In this document: positions 46,203 through 55,834 of the stretch, in pieces | Layout: each line of letters opens with the position of its first letter | How positions within the stretch are numbered: position 1 is the first letter of the stretch | Assembly: GCA_965227695.1 (NCBI GenBank) | Contig: OZ245760.1 | Span: 1,736,001 to 1,800,000, forward strand | Direction: 5' to 3' | Length of the DNA stretch: 64,000 bases | Source of the DNA: UBA1858 sp965227695 | GTDB taxonomy: Bacteria > Pseudomonadota > Gammaproteobacteria > UBA4575 | The notes under the pieces: generated by a model | What the model was told of the DNA's origin: nothing | The model's database searches: none | What the model saw: the letters and a program-made list of their open reading frames with translations, nothing else | Made by a program: the position numbers and the translations under genes

Positions 46203-46225
46203 TATTGAATTGAATCACTAAATAG

Positions 46226-46645
46226 TTATAGCATCGATTTGGCTTTATCCATGGCATCGCCCTCAGCCTCTTCCTTGGCTTTATCCAGCATCTCATCTTG
46301 CGCTGAATCTGTCGCAGCCTCTTTTGCATCACCCGTCATTTCCTCCACTTTCTGTTTGGCCGCATCTTTTACATCATCAACCATTTCCTCGGCTTTTTGC
46401 ATTGCGGCATCTTTTGCATCACTTGCCATCTCGCCTGCTTTTTCCATGGTCGCGCTTGATGCATCAGTGGCGTCCTCTGACATTTCTTCTGCCTTGTCCA
46501 TCGCATCGCCTGCCATTTCTCCTGTTTTCTCCATGGCCGAAGAAGCCTCATCCATCATGGCTTCACCCTGTTCAGGCGCCATATGATTCATATAATAGTA
46601 TGCCGCTGCCGCAATGATAATAATGGCAATAATAATTTTTGACAT
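46226..46645 (-). CDS. Membrane-anchored helical repeat protein with 15-residue repeats
   Basis: A 139-residue protein with an N-terminal membrane anchor (IIIAIIIIAAAAYYYM) and a long acidic Ala/Lys/Glu/Met-rich tail. Three consecutive 15-residue units are in register: MEKAGEMASDAKDAA, MQKAEEMVDDVKDAA and KQKVEEMTGDAKEAA, with weaker units before them. The tail should be one amphipathic helix or coiled coil, like LEA or apolipoprotein-type proteins. The function is unknown; an envelope or stress role is a guess. Confidence 0.75.
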   Translation of the reverse strand: MSKIIIAIIIIAAAAYYYMNHMAPEQGEAMMDEASSAMEKTGEMAGDAMDKAEEMSEDATDASSATMEKAGEMASDAKDAAMQKAEEMVDDVKDAAKQKVEEMTGDAKEAATDSAQDEMLDKAKEEAEGDAMDKAKSML

Positions 46646-47014
46646 GAAAACCCCTCTCTCAAATTGTTGTTTGATAAAGCCGTGCTGTAACTAACAGGCT
46701 GAATTATTGAATATTTTTATTATGATTGTTTTTAACTCTCCAGCGCTATTCTAATCCGATGCACCAATATATAGCAATTTGTTTTTTAATTGAGCGTCTT
46801 GAGTCTACACACGGATTATTCCAAGTTTTGAATCCGGGGAGTAATTAAGCCACGCTTGTATGGATTATTTCCATCGTAAGTTTTTTAAATATCGACATCA
46901 CAAGCAAGCCACTGCAATCAATTATCGGTGTTAAAATGCGTGATGCGGTATCATTGCATTTGGTTATTGTTATTGTAATAAATCACCTGCATATATTTTA
47001 ACTTATAAATAATT
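46646..47014. other. Intergenic region upstream of repeat protein and AAA ATPase genes
   Basis: A divergent promoter region of 369 bases. No gene, RNA or strong repeat is seen. Confidence 0.4.
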
Positions 47015-47902
47015 ATGTCTATAGATTTTAATCTTCTGAATGACGTGCTTATCAAGGCAAGTCAGTGGTTTGACCGGATCGAAGCGGAATACTCTGAATC
47101 AAAAATACCTGAACATGAATCTGACTGTTTTGCCTATCACTGGGTAAAAACAAAAGGGGCGCGACCACTCAACTGGGACGCAAGGTCAGCAGATGAGGAA
47201 TTACTTCATATAGACAGACAGGCAAAGCAACTATCTGAAAATACCAGCCAGTTCGTTCATGGTTTTCCGGCCAACAACGCACTTTTATGGGGTGCAAGAG
47301 GAACAGGTAAATCTTCTCTGGTGAAAGCGGTATTAAGTCACCACAGGCAAAGCCAATTACGTGTTCTGGAAATAAGTATTAGAGATTTTTTTCAATGGGT
47401 TGATATTATTGAATGGATACGTCATCAACCAGAAAATAAATTTATTATATTTTGCGATGACCTGTCATTTAATAGTAATGACATGATTTACCGCGAAGTG
47501 AAGGCAGCGCTTGATGGATCACTAACCGGGTTGCCGGACAACGCGCTCATCTATGTCACCTCCAATCGCCGTCATCTGATCCCTGAGAAAATGAGCGATA
47601 ACCAGTACGCATCAACCCGGAATGCAGAGATACACCACAATGAAGCAATCGAGGAAATAATATCACTGTCAGATCGATTTGGTTTGTGGCTCTCTTTCCA
47701 TCCGCTGACCCAAATACAGTATTTAGATATTGTCGAGCACTGGCTCAGGCATCTTGGTATTGAGCATTTACAGTCACAATACCGGGAAAAAGCGCTTCTG
47801 TGGGCGCGGCAGCGTGGTTCGAGAAGCGGCCGCATTGCCAACCAATTTGCGCGGGATTATGCAGGCAAACATCTCAGCAGCAAGAACACCGGCATTCAGT
47901 AA
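47015..47902 (+). CDS. DUF815-family AAA ATPase
   Basis: A 295-residue cytoplasmic P-loop ATPase with Walker A WGARGTGKSSLVKA near 91-104, Walker B FIIFCDDLSF near 147 and the sensor segment IYVTSNRRHLIPE. It follows the DUF815 pattern, a group related to DnaA/IstB-type AAA+ proteins whose role is not known. Its 3' end overlaps by 7 bases that of the convergent msrP. Confidence 0.9.
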   Translation: MSIDFNLLNDVLIKASQWFDRIEAEYSESKIPEHESDCFAYHWVKTKGARPLNWDARSADEELLHIDRQAKQLSENTSQFVHGFPANNALLWGARGTGKSSLVKAVLSHHRQSQLRVLEISIRDFFQWVDIIEWIRHQPENKFIIFCDDLSFNSNDMIYREVKAALDGSLTGLPDNALIYVTSNRRHLIPEKMSDNQYASTRNAEIHHNEAIEEIISLSDRFGLWLSFHPLTQIQYLDIVEHWLRHLGIEHLQSQYREKALLWARQRGSRSGRIANQFARDYAGKHLSSKNTGIQ

Positions 47903-48843
47903 AACTTAGCCAGGTCCATGCCAGTATACAGTGACGCTACTTGATCCTGATAACCATTAAACATTAGCGTATCCCTTTTCCTCAGTTCACCGATCCGTCG
48001 TTCACGGGACTGGCTCCACCGTGGATGGTCAACCTGTGGATTTACATTAGAGAAAAAACCATACTCACCCGGAGAAGACATATTCCAGCTGGTCTGCGGC
48101 TGTTGCTCGGTAAAGCTGATTTTGACAATAGACTTGATACTCTTGAAACCATATTTCCAGGGCACTACCAATCTAAGCGGTGCGCCATTTTGATTGGGCA
48201 ACGTTTCACCATACAGACCCACCGTCAACAATGTGAGCGGGTGCATGGCTTCATCAATTCGCAACCCTTCACGATAGGGCCATTCTAAAACTGGACGCCT
48301 TTGACCTGGCAAGTTATCGGGATCCAGTATCGTTGTAAATTCAACATATTTTGCCTTACTGGTTGGTTGAAACCGTTTTAACACCGGTCCCAGTTCCACT
48401 CCCAGCCATGGAATAACCATCGACCATGCCTCAACACAGCGAAATCGGTAGATTCTTTCTTCCAGTTGATGCGGTGCGATAATATCATCTACACTCAATA
48501 CACCCGGTTTTTCACATTCTCCCTCAACCGATACGGCCCATGGCTCGGTTTTTAACAGATGGGCGTTGGATTTAGGGTCACCCTTGCCGGTCCCCAACTC
48601 ATAAAAATTGTTATATGACGTGACTTTTGATTTTCGGGTGAGTTGATCAGAAAGCGGGTTATCCTGATCTTTAATATAATCACTGACATTAACATCTGCA
48701 GAACTGATTGAAGGCAGACCAAAACTGATTGCAGCCACGGTGCCGGCTGTTTTTAGTATAAATTCCCTGCGTCGTTTATATACGTCAATGTCAGTGACGG
48801 CGGACTCTGTAATGTCATTTGGATGTCGGGTTCTGATTAACAT
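47896..48843 (-). CDS. msrP: Protein-methionine-sulfoxide reductase catalytic subunit MsrP
   Basis: A periplasmic molybdoenzyme that repairs oxidised methionines in envelope proteins. The 315-residue protein has a twin-arginine signal (RRREFILKTAGTVAAISFG) and the molybdenum-cysteine motif RCVEAWSMVIPW. The N-terminal extension before the signal is about 20 residues, longer than usual. The membrane haem partner msrQ is not adjacent in this window. Confidence 0.93.
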   Translation of the reverse strand: MLIRTRHPNDITESAVTDIDVYKRRREFILKTAGTVAAISFGLPSISSADVNVSDYIKDQDNPLSDQLTRKSKVTSYNNFYELGTGKGDPKSNAHLLKTEPWAVSVEGECEKPGVLSVDDIIAPHQLEERIYRFRCVEAWSMVIPWLGVELGPVLKRFQPTSKAKYVEFTTILDPDNLPGQRRPVLEWPYREGLRIDEAMHPLTLLTVGLYGETLPNQNGAPLRLVVPWKYGFKSIKSIVKISFTEQQPQTSWNMSSPGEYGFFSNVNPQVDHPRWSQSRERRIGELRKRDTLMFNGYQDQVASLYTGMDLAKFY

Positions 48844-48858
48844 GGGTAATAATCGAGA

Positions 48859-49458
48859 TTAAAAACTGAATCTCAGCTCTGTCGAGATAAAATCAACATC
48901 TTCGTTTTCAAATTCGAAGCGCTCCCATTCAGCACTGAAGCCAATCTTTTCAGTGACGTTAAAGTACGAACCGACAGAGTAGAAGATATCTGTACCGCGC
49001 TTCTTTCCACTCTGAAGTGAATTACTGTAGTCTCCATTTGGCTTGAGATCCCAGTTATACAGCCCGCCACGCAAATGAATTCTTTTACTCTCATCAATCA
49101 CAAAAGTACTGCTTCCGGAGAAAAACAGCGCCTTGGTTTCCATGTTGATATTGTCCTCATCGGTCAGCCACAGTTCTCTGCCACTGAAAACGTTACCAAC
49201 ACCGAATTCCATTTGATCCTTGTATTCAAACTCCAGCGTTAGCAGATCATGCGCCTTATATCCGCTATAGAGCTTGAAGCCCGGATCAATCGACGGATCA
49301 TCCAACTCATCATATGATGTCGACAAAGGGAAATCTGCCAGTGAATACCAGTTCGCGGGCGGGATAGGATCGATATTTAAATACCATTGCGCATAAACGT
49401 TGTTCGAAAAAAAACCAGCGACGATCGCCAGGGTAACGTTTCGAATATGAGTCTTCAT
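48859..49458 (-). CDS. Probable outer-membrane beta-barrel protein
   Basis: A 199-residue exported protein with signal peptide MKTHIRNVTLAIVAGFFSNN to cleavage near VYA. The mature part has alternating strands with aromatic girdles (LLTLEFEYKDQMEFGVGN, KIGFSAEWERFEFE) and ends STELRFSF; a terminal Phe is the BAM recognition signal. It resembles small OmpA/OmpW-like barrels without a clear family. It is 16 bases downstream of msrP's start side, on the same strand and upstream in transcription, so the pair may be an operon. Confidence 0.75.
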   Translation of the reverse strand: MKTHIRNVTLAIVAGFFSNNVYAQWYLNIDPIPPANWYSLADFPLSTSYDELDDPSIDPGFKLYSGYKAHDLLTLEFEYKDQMEFGVGNVFSGRELWLTDEDNINMETKALFFSGSSTFVIDESKRIHLRGGLYNWDLKPNGDYSNSLQSGKKRGTDIFYSVGSYFNVTEKIGFSAEWERFEFENEDVDFISTELRFSF

Positions 49459-49580
49459 GGTTCGCTAAATCAGTGTTCCGGCTTAATTGTGAATTGAAAG
49501 TGTATTCGATCCCGGTGTTTCATTGTTTGACAGGAATCCACGTGCAAGTTTCACATGTCAGGCGATAAATTTGAAGCATA

Positions 49581-52500
49581 TCAGTCCAGTGCTATGCGTG
49601 CATTACTGAACATTCTCATCCATGGAGAAGTTTCATCCCAATCATCCGGATACCAGGAGAATTGTGCCGTTCTGAACAGACGCTCAGGATGAGGCATCAT
49701 AATGGTAAAACGGCCATCATCGTTAGTCACAGCGGTCAGTCCCAGTGGCGAACCATTAGGATTTAAAGGATATATTTCAGTGGCTTGATGATGTGAGTCA
49801 ACGTAGTGCATGACATTAAGGTTTGCCTGATTGATGGCCTGAAGTTCTGATTCTGAGAGTTCGGCGCGCCCTTCCCCGTGAGCGACAGCCACAGGAATTA
49901 CAGAATCAGTCATACCTGTAAATAATAAAGACGGTGAACGGTTAACCACAACATTCACCAGACGTGATTCAAACTGTTCAGAGGTATTTCTTTTAAATGT
50001 CGGCCATAGTTCACTACCCGGTATGATCGGTTTGAGTTGTGACATCATTTGACATCCGTTGCATACACCCAGTGCAAGTACATCTGCACGATCAAAAAAT
50101 GCACTAAACTGATCTCTTAACAGAGTGTTATGAAGAATACTGCCGGCCCAGCCCTTACCTGCACCTAATACATCACCATATGAAAAGCCGCCACAGGCAG
50201 CGAGTAGCTGGAAATCTGACAATTGCTTTCTGTTGTCAGCCAGATCACTCATATGTAGATCGACCGCTTCAAATCCGGCACGGTCAAAAGCAGCGGCCAT
50301 TTCAATATGCCCATTAACACCCTGTTCACGTAAGATGGCAGCTTTTGGCTTTATCCCTTTGTTTATAATGGGAGTGACAATATCCTCATTGGGGTCAAAC
50401 GTCAGCGATGCACAAAGCCCCCGGTGGCTATCTTCTGCGATAAGTTGTGCTTCCTGTCTGGCACTCTCGGGATTGTCGCGAAGCAACTGGATATGAAATC
50501 CTGGCTGACTCCATATAATTTCAAGTTCTTTACGAGATTTATTTAATAACTCATTGTTATTATTAGATATGCTAATAATTTCTTCTTTTAGTGGCTCACC
50601 GAGTACATGCAAGCAATCCTCAAGACCAAGCTGCTGTGCCAGCAATGTGACCTGGGCCAGGTCTTCGGCCGTGACCTGAAAAACTGCACCGAGCTCTTCA
50701 CTGAAAAGGCTGGATAAAGGGTCCGCGCCGAGAGAGTTGATTTGTACTTTGAACCCGCATCTGCCGGCAAACGCCATTTCACACAACGTCGCCATAAGAC
50801 CGCCATCACTGCGATCATGATATGAAAGAATATTAACTTTATTTTTTAATATTCTGATATAATTGAAAAATACTTTAAGTATTTCAGTACTGTCCAGATC
50901 AGGAACATGGTCATCGTGACGTTGATATACCTGACTTAGACAGGAACCACCCAAACGATTTTTTCCCGCGCCGAGATCAATCAGCACCAGGTAAGAAGTC
51001 CCCTGATCCAGTCGAATCTGGGGAGTCCATGTCTTGGTTGCATTGGCCACCGGCGCAAAGGCTGACACAATCAATGAGACCGGAGACACCACCTGTTTAT
51101 TTTCGGCATTTGTTTGCCATTGGGTCTGCATGGAAAGTGAATCCTTACCGACTGGCACCACGATATTCAACTCCCTGCATAGACTCGAAAATGCCTTTAC
51201 TGTATCAAATAACTTACTATCCTCATTAGAATAATTAGCTGCTGCCATCCAGTTTGCTGAGAGCCTGATATCCTCCAGCCTGGCAATATCGGCAGCCAAG
51301 ATATTGGTAATGGCTTCCCCAAGCGCCATACGCGCCGAAGATGGGCCATCACTGACGGCAAGCGGGGCCCTCTCGCCCATTGCCATTGCTTCTCCGGACA
51401 CTGCCCGAAATCCGCTCAACGTCACAGCCACATCCGATACAGGGACCTGCCAGGGCCCAACCATTTGATCTCTGGCGACCAGGCCGGTGATAGTCCGGTC
51501 ACCAATCGTGATTAAAAACTTTTTACTGGCCACGGTGGGATGACGCAGGACACGTGCGACAGCGTCATGGATATCAATATCGTCATAACTAATCTGAGTG
51601 CCGGAGGTAATTTCGCGACTGGTCACACGCTCAGTTTTAGGCGGCTTGCCCAGCAGAACCGACATTGGCATTTCGATCGGTTTTTGATCAAATTTTGCAT
51701 CACTGACGATGAGATTGCGCTCTTTTGTGGCTTTACCAACAATGGCGTAGGGACAACGCTCGCGCGCGCACAGGGCAATGAAGCTTTCAAGCCTGGACTG
51801 CTCAATGGCTAATACATAGCGCTCCTGGGCTTCATTACACCAGATCTCCATGGGTGACATGCCAGGTTCTGCACTCGGGATATCTCGCAATTGAATCATC
51901 CCTCCCATCTCGGAATCATGCAGAATTTCAGGTAATGCATTGGAAAGGCCTCCTGCCCCGACATCATGGATAGAAAGAATCGGGTTATCACTTCGCAGAC
52001 TCCAGCAATGGTTAATGACCTCCTGGCAACGTCTCTGCATTTCGGCGTTATCACGCTGAACAGAAGCAAAGTCCAATTCCTCATGGCTGCTTCCAGAAGT
52101 CATTGATGAGGCGGCGCCACCACCCAGACCAATTAACATTGCCGGCCCTCCGAGCACAACAATGGGTGTTTCTGCCGGAAAATTTTGTTTTTCTATGTCA
52201 TCGGCGCGAATGTTTCCCATGCCGCCGGCAATCATGATCGGCTTATGGTAGCCTCGCATCACGCCGTTGACAGATTGCTCATAGGCACGAAAATAACCCA
52301 GCAAATTGGGGCGGCCAAATTCATTGTTATAGGACGCGGCTCCAATCGGGCCCTCGATCATGATATCGAGTGCAGAGACAATACGCGCTGGCTTGCCAAA
52401 GTCGCATTCCCACGGCTCAGGCATGGCCGGAATCTGTAGATTGGATACGCTAAAGCCGCTTAATCCTGCCTTGGGATACCCGCCTCGTCCGGTCGCACCT

Positions 52501-53453
52501 TCATCCCGGATTTCACCACCCGCACCGGTTGCCGCACCCGGATACGGCGAAATGGCAGTGGGATGATTATGTGTTTCCACTTTCATAAGGATGTGGATAT
52601 CCTCAGGATAATAACGGTAGACGGCATTATCTGCAGTGTAAAAACGTTCACCCGCATGCCCGGCAATGACTGCAGAATTGTCTTCATAAGCCGATAGCAC
52701 GCCCCCCGGTGAATTTTCATAGGTGCTGCGGATCATGCCAAACAACGTTTGGTCCTGCGTTTGCCCATCAATGGTCCAGCTTGCATTAAATATTTTATGT
52801 CGACAGTGCTCTGAATTGGCCTGTGCAAACATCATTAATTCGACATCTGTCGGACAGCGTTGCTGGTTGCCATAATGTGTGACCAGATAGTCGATTTCCT
52901 GGTCGGATAAGGCCAGGCCCAGGTCCGTATTAAGCTGCCGGATCTGTGTGGTCATGTCATTGAGTGACGTCAGCTGCGTGACTGGTGCGGGCTGTTTATG
53001 TTCGAATAACCGCGAAGCCTGAGATAATTCGGTCAGTATACTTTGGGTCATGCGGTCATGCAGCAGTGCCAAAACATCACTTTGCTGTTGTTTTTCCAGT
53101 TTGCGCCAGCCAGCCATGGTAAACAGTACTCCCCGTTCAATGCGCCCGGCTTTTCCAAGTCCGCAATGGATGGTGATATCGGTGGCTTTTGAAGACCAGG
53201 GAGAGATCGTGCCCAGTCTCGGGCAGACAATCACCTGCTCTTCCAATGTGTATGTTGACGCAATCGCGTTCTCAACAGTTAACAGCTCACGCAGAATGCC
53301 TATTTGTTCTGAAGGTAAGACACCAGACTTTTCCACAAAATAAATCCAGTGGGATTGGATGGATTCAATGTGTGAAGTGATTTTATGGATGGCGCTTAAT
53401 TGCTGTTGTAAGCGAAAAGATGTGGCTGCTGCGCCACCACGAAGAATCAGCAT
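49581..53453 (-). CDS. purL: Phosphoribosylformylglycinamidine synthase
   Basis: The ATP- and glutamine-dependent fourth step of purine synthesis. The single-chain 1290-residue form of gammaproteobacteria has an N-terminal PurS-like domain, a linker, two AIRS-type domains (KVETHNHPTAISPYPGAATG, then VVPVGKDSLSM) and a C-terminal glutamine amidotransferase with the nucleophile in LGVCNGCQMMSQL and PHPERLFR. The length is normal and no frameshift is seen. Confidence 0.97.
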   Translation of the reverse strand: MLILRGGAAATSFRLQQQLSAIHKITSHIESIQSHWIYFVEKSGVLPSEQIGILRELLTVENAIASTYTLEEQVIVCPRLGTISPWSSKATDITIHCGLGKAGRIERGVLFTMAGWRKLEKQQQSDVLALLHDRMTQSILTELSQASRLFEHKQPAPVTQLTSLNDMTTQIRQLNTDLGLALSDQEIDYLVTHYGNQQRCPTDVELMMFAQANSEHCRHKIFNASWTIDGQTQDQTLFGMIRSTYENSPGGVLSAYEDNSAVIAGHAGERFYTADNAVYRYYPEDIHILMKVETHNHPTAISPYPGAATGAGGEIRDEGATGRGGYPKAGLSGFSVSNLQIPAMPEPWECDFGKPARIVSALDIMIEGPIGAASYNNEFGRPNLLGYFRAYEQSVNGVMRGYHKPIMIAGGMGNIRADDIEKQNFPAETPIVVLGGPAMLIGLGGGAASSMTSGSSHEELDFASVQRDNAEMQRRCQEVINHCWSLRSDNPILSIHDVGAGGLSNALPEILHDSEMGGMIQLRDIPSAEPGMSPMEIWCNEAQERYVLAIEQSRLESFIALCARERCPYAIVGKATKERNLIVSDAKFDQKPIEMPMSVLLGKPPKTERVTSREITSGTQISYDDIDIHDAVARVLRHPTVASKKFLITIGDRTITGLVARDQMVGPWQVPVSDVAVTLSGFRAVSGEAMAMGERAPLAVSDGPSSARMALGEAITNILAADIARLEDIRLSANWMAAANYSNEDSKLFDTVKAFSSLCRELNIVVPVGKDSLSMQTQWQTNAENKQVVSPVSLIVSAFAPVANATKTWTPQIRLDQGTSYLVLIDLGAGKNRLGGSCLSQVYQRHDDHVPDLDSTEILKVFFNYIRILKNKVNILSYHDRSDGGLMATLCEMAFAGRCGFKVQINSLGADPLSSLFSEELGAVFQVTAEDLAQVTLLAQQLGLEDCLHVLGEPLKEEIISISNNNNELLNKSRKELEIIWSQPGFHIQLLRDNPESARQEAQLIAEDSHRGLCASLTFDPNEDIVTPIINKGIKPKAAILREQGVNGHIEMAAAFDRAGFEAVDLHMSDLADNRKQLSDFQLLAACGGFSYGDVLGAGKGWAGSILHNTLLRDQFSAFFDRADVLALGVCNGCQMMSQLKPIIPGSELWPTFKRNTSEQFESRLVNVVVNRSPSLLFTGMTDSVIPVAVAHGEGRAELSESELQAINQANLNVMHYVDSHHQATEIYPLNPNGSPLGLTAVTNDDGRFTIMMPHPERLFRTAQFSWYPDDWDETSPWMRMFSNARIALD

Positions 53454-53579
53454 AGCGTCTTAAACTTTGGGTATTAAGATAGATTGAGAGATTTTATAAA
53501 GACTGGATTTTATATGATTCTGGTGCGCGACACATTAGAAAATTGATGCGCGCGCTACTTTTGTGTGGCTGCTTAAAAT

Positions 53580-55127
53580 TTAATCTTTTACGCGATACAC
53601 TTCGACCGGCAACCATGGGTTATCCAGTCTTCTGAGATAGGCATGCGGAATATAATCACTAAGGCCCAGTTTTTCTAAAACAATCCCGCTGAATTTACGG
53701 TCAGGTACAGTACGATGGATTCTTTGCCAGTTTTCTTTAGGCAAATACGGTTCGGCATCTATTTTTTCTCCACGGTACGTTTCCAGCCGTCCGGGATTAT
53801 AGAAATACAGACTGCCCTCTGCCGGTTCACCCTGCAACAGACGATCCTCAAGCCCGGACAGACTGAGAATAAACTTGGCACGAAAAGCCGTATATGGATC
53901 AGTGTAAATTGATTCATCGGTCGTCAATAAATAATCACGTAATAATTTCTCACCGGACATTGGATTTTTGTTATCGAGATAAATACCGGTGATGTTTGCG
54001 CCGATCAACATTAGTACAAGCGCTGCCGCCAGGTATCTTGATTTTTCAAATACCACTTCCTTTAGCCATACAACCAGGGGGAACGCAAAGCACACGCAAG
54101 TCACTAAAAAGTAACGTGGATGGCTAAACTTGCCCAACACAATCGTCATCGTAATTGCCCATATGATTCCGATCACAACAAGCCACTGAATCAGCTTGTG
54201 CCCTTCCCGGTCACTGGGTCGAAAGATCGTGGCCCAGATTGCCGCCGGAATCGCAAGCATGAACATAATTGAAAATTCATGATTGACAAAAAATACCAAA
54301 AGCGGATCTAGCATCGGGGCTAATCTGATATTTCCGGCCATATCAGGCAGTCCGGCAGCCGCCCCGGCCAGGGTTCGATTGTCGTCTGTGACATTATCCC
54401 AACCGAGTGTCAGCCGGTAGAAAGGGTCGCCCGTACTCAGATACATGATGATGGCTTCAACCCCTGCCACGACAGCAAAGCCACCGGCCATCCACCAGTA
54501 ATGCGCACGTTTTGGACCTTGCCCAAAAAGAAACAGCAGGCCATAACCGGCAATTAATCCCACTGTTGTGGCACGGGACATATAACCAAGCGCCGCAACC
54601 ATGCCGGCGAGCACCATCCATTTCACCGGCTGCTCTGAATCGATTGCTTTAATAAAGAGAAAAAATGACAGACATACAAAAAACATTTCCACGGTATCAC
54701 AGAAAGTAATCGTGGCATTGAGTGCAAACAGCGGAAGCGATGCAAGCAGGGCGATGCCCAGACACGCTGTCTGTGTTCCAAATCTTTTTAACCCAAAATA
54801 GACGAGAATAAGTGTGGCAGCGCTAAAGAAAGTGCTGACCAGTGCCAGTTGCATAATGCCTACTCCGAACAGGGCATAACTCGCGGCGATCGCCAGTACC
54901 ACAGGGTGCCGCAACTCGAAGTACGACTCTCCCACGTGAGGGCCTTCAAGCCATTTGATCGCACCGGCAGAATACAGGCTATCATCTGAGTCCAGATAGC
55001 CAATCCAGGCAAAGGCGAACATCGAAACAACAAACAAGCAGGTCAGCCAAAGCAACAGTGTATTGTTCTCCCGGGTGTGCCGGGTTGAGGCAAGATTGTC
55101 GTTTACTGTGAAAACATTTGCATTCAT
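53580..55127 (-). CDS. Glycosyltransferase family 39-like membrane protein
   Basis: A 515-residue polytopic protein of the ArnT/PMT type that uses lipid-linked sugar in the periplasm. The first luminal loop has DSDDSLYSAGAIKWLEGP with the acidic residues expected for catalysis, followed by ELRHPVVLAI. About eleven membrane segments are seen. The C-terminal 115 residues are soluble. The acceptor is unknown; no lipid A or polysaccharide genes are nearby. Confidence 0.85.
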   Translation of the reverse strand: MNANVFTVNDNLASTRHTRENNTLLLWLTCLFVVSMFAFAWIGYLDSDDSLYSAGAIKWLEGPHVGESYFELRHPVVLAIAASYALFGVGIMQLALVSTFFSAATLILVYFGLKRFGTQTACLGIALLASLPLFALNATITFCDTVEMFFVCLSFFLFIKAIDSEQPVKWMVLAGMVAALGYMSRATTVGLIAGYGLLFLFGQGPKRAHYWWMAGGFAVVAGVEAIIMYLSTGDPFYRLTLGWDNVTDDNRTLAGAAAGLPDMAGNIRLAPMLDPLLVFFVNHEFSIMFMLAIPAAIWATIFRPSDREGHKLIQWLVVIGIIWAITMTIVLGKFSHPRYFLVTCVCFAFPLVVWLKEVVFEKSRYLAAALVLMLIGANITGIYLDNKNPMSGEKLLRDYLLTTDESIYTDPYTAFRAKFILSLSGLEDRLLQGEPAEGSLYFYNPGRLETYRGEKIDAEPYLPKENWQRIHRTVPDRKFSGIVLEKLGLSDYIPHAYLRRLDNPWLPVEVYRVKD

Positions 55128-55302
55128 GCAAAGATATTCCGCGGGTTAATCGATGGCAGGCGAGAGAATATAATCAAAAAGGGCTCAAAACTGTGCTCTG
55201 CGTGGATTAATGAAACTTTTACACGTCGGTGATTGACAAATATGCTGCTCAGCGTCAGCATACAGAGAACTTCTGTGACAGAATCTTGTCTTATATGAGT
55301 AC

Positions 55303-55660
55303 GGGGGCGACCTGGCTTCGACGTGGGTTGCGAATCCCTAGGTGCATGCCGAGGATGTAGACACCTCGTAAAATAATTCTGCAAACATATAGTCGCAAAC
55401 GACGACAACTTTGCTCTAGCTGCTTAAAAACCAGTTTTAGAGTCGTCCGCCTTAATGAGCTTGCGCGTTAAGAACCGGGCGTCACCTTAGCAAGATCGTG
55501 GCAAAGCCTGTCTGTAGTGGAGCCATTAAATCAAAAACAGACTCGTGATTGAACGCCCTGCCTGTCGGGCCTTAATCACTAAAATAAAGACAGAACTAAG
55601 CATGTAGTACCGAAGGTGCAGGACTTGCGGACGCGAGTTCGATTCTCGCCGCCTCCACCA
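55303..55660 (+). ncRNA. ssrA: Transfer-messenger RNA (tmRNA)
   Basis: It rescues stalled ribosomes. The 358-nt gene opens with GGGGGCGACCTGGCTTCGAC and ends in a tRNA-Ala-like 3' half, GTTCGATTCTCGCCGCC then TCCACCA. The tag frame starts at GCA 55395 and reads ANDDNFALAA before TAA at 55425-55427. A TTATAT box lies about 7 bases upstream of the mature 5' end. Confidence 0.97.
55641..55660. repeat. ssrA 3' end, repeat copy 1
   Basis: The last 20 bases of ssrA (GATTCTCGCCGCCTCCACCA). They are repeated exactly at 55785-55804. Confidence 0.9.
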
Positions 55661-55671
55661 AAAATTAAAAC

Positions 55672-55692
55672 GGCTCCTTTTGGAGCCTTTTT
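55672..55692 (+). terminator. Rho-independent terminator after ssrA
   Basis: GGCTCC-TTTT-GGAGCC followed by TTTTT, directly downstream of the tmRNA gene. Confidence 0.88.
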
Positions 55693-55784
55693 AGTTTTGA
55701 AGGTGCTGAAAAATGTTCTCGCGTAGCGAGTTTAACCGCCAGGGATGGCGGAAATACTGGCAATGCGGGAGCAATTGCCAGTGA

Positions 55785-55804
55785 GATTCTCGCCGCCTCC
55801 ACCA
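55785..55804. repeat. Displaced copy of ssrA 3' end (island scar)
   Basis: An exact 20-bp copy of the end of ssrA, 144 bases downstream, without the rest of the gene. ssrA is a common integration site for tyrosine-integrase islands, and such a copy is the usual att remnant. Confidence 0.75.
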
Positions 55805-55812
55805 GATTTTTT

Positions 55813-55829
55813 AGCCCTTAGGGCTTTTT
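55813..55829 (+). terminator. Second terminator, after the displaced ssrA end
   Basis: AGCCC-TTA-GGGCT followed by TTTT. A terminator after each of the two ssrA ends fits an insertion between ssrA and its original terminator. Confidence 0.7.
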
Positions 55830-55834
55830 ATTAC

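Noticed and set aside
46239..46586. 115-codon plus-strand frame rich in Ser/Ala
   Set aside because: It is the antisense shadow of the 15-residue-repeat gene, whose periodic DNA keeps several frames open.
55124..55408. 94-codon minus-strand frame
   Set aside because: It overlaps the 5' part of ssrA and the glycosyltransferase start; it is antisense to a structured RNA with no motif.
55785..55804. Second tmRNA or tRNA gene
   Set aside because: Only the last 20 bases are present with no 5' half or cloverleaf, so it is an att-type remnant.
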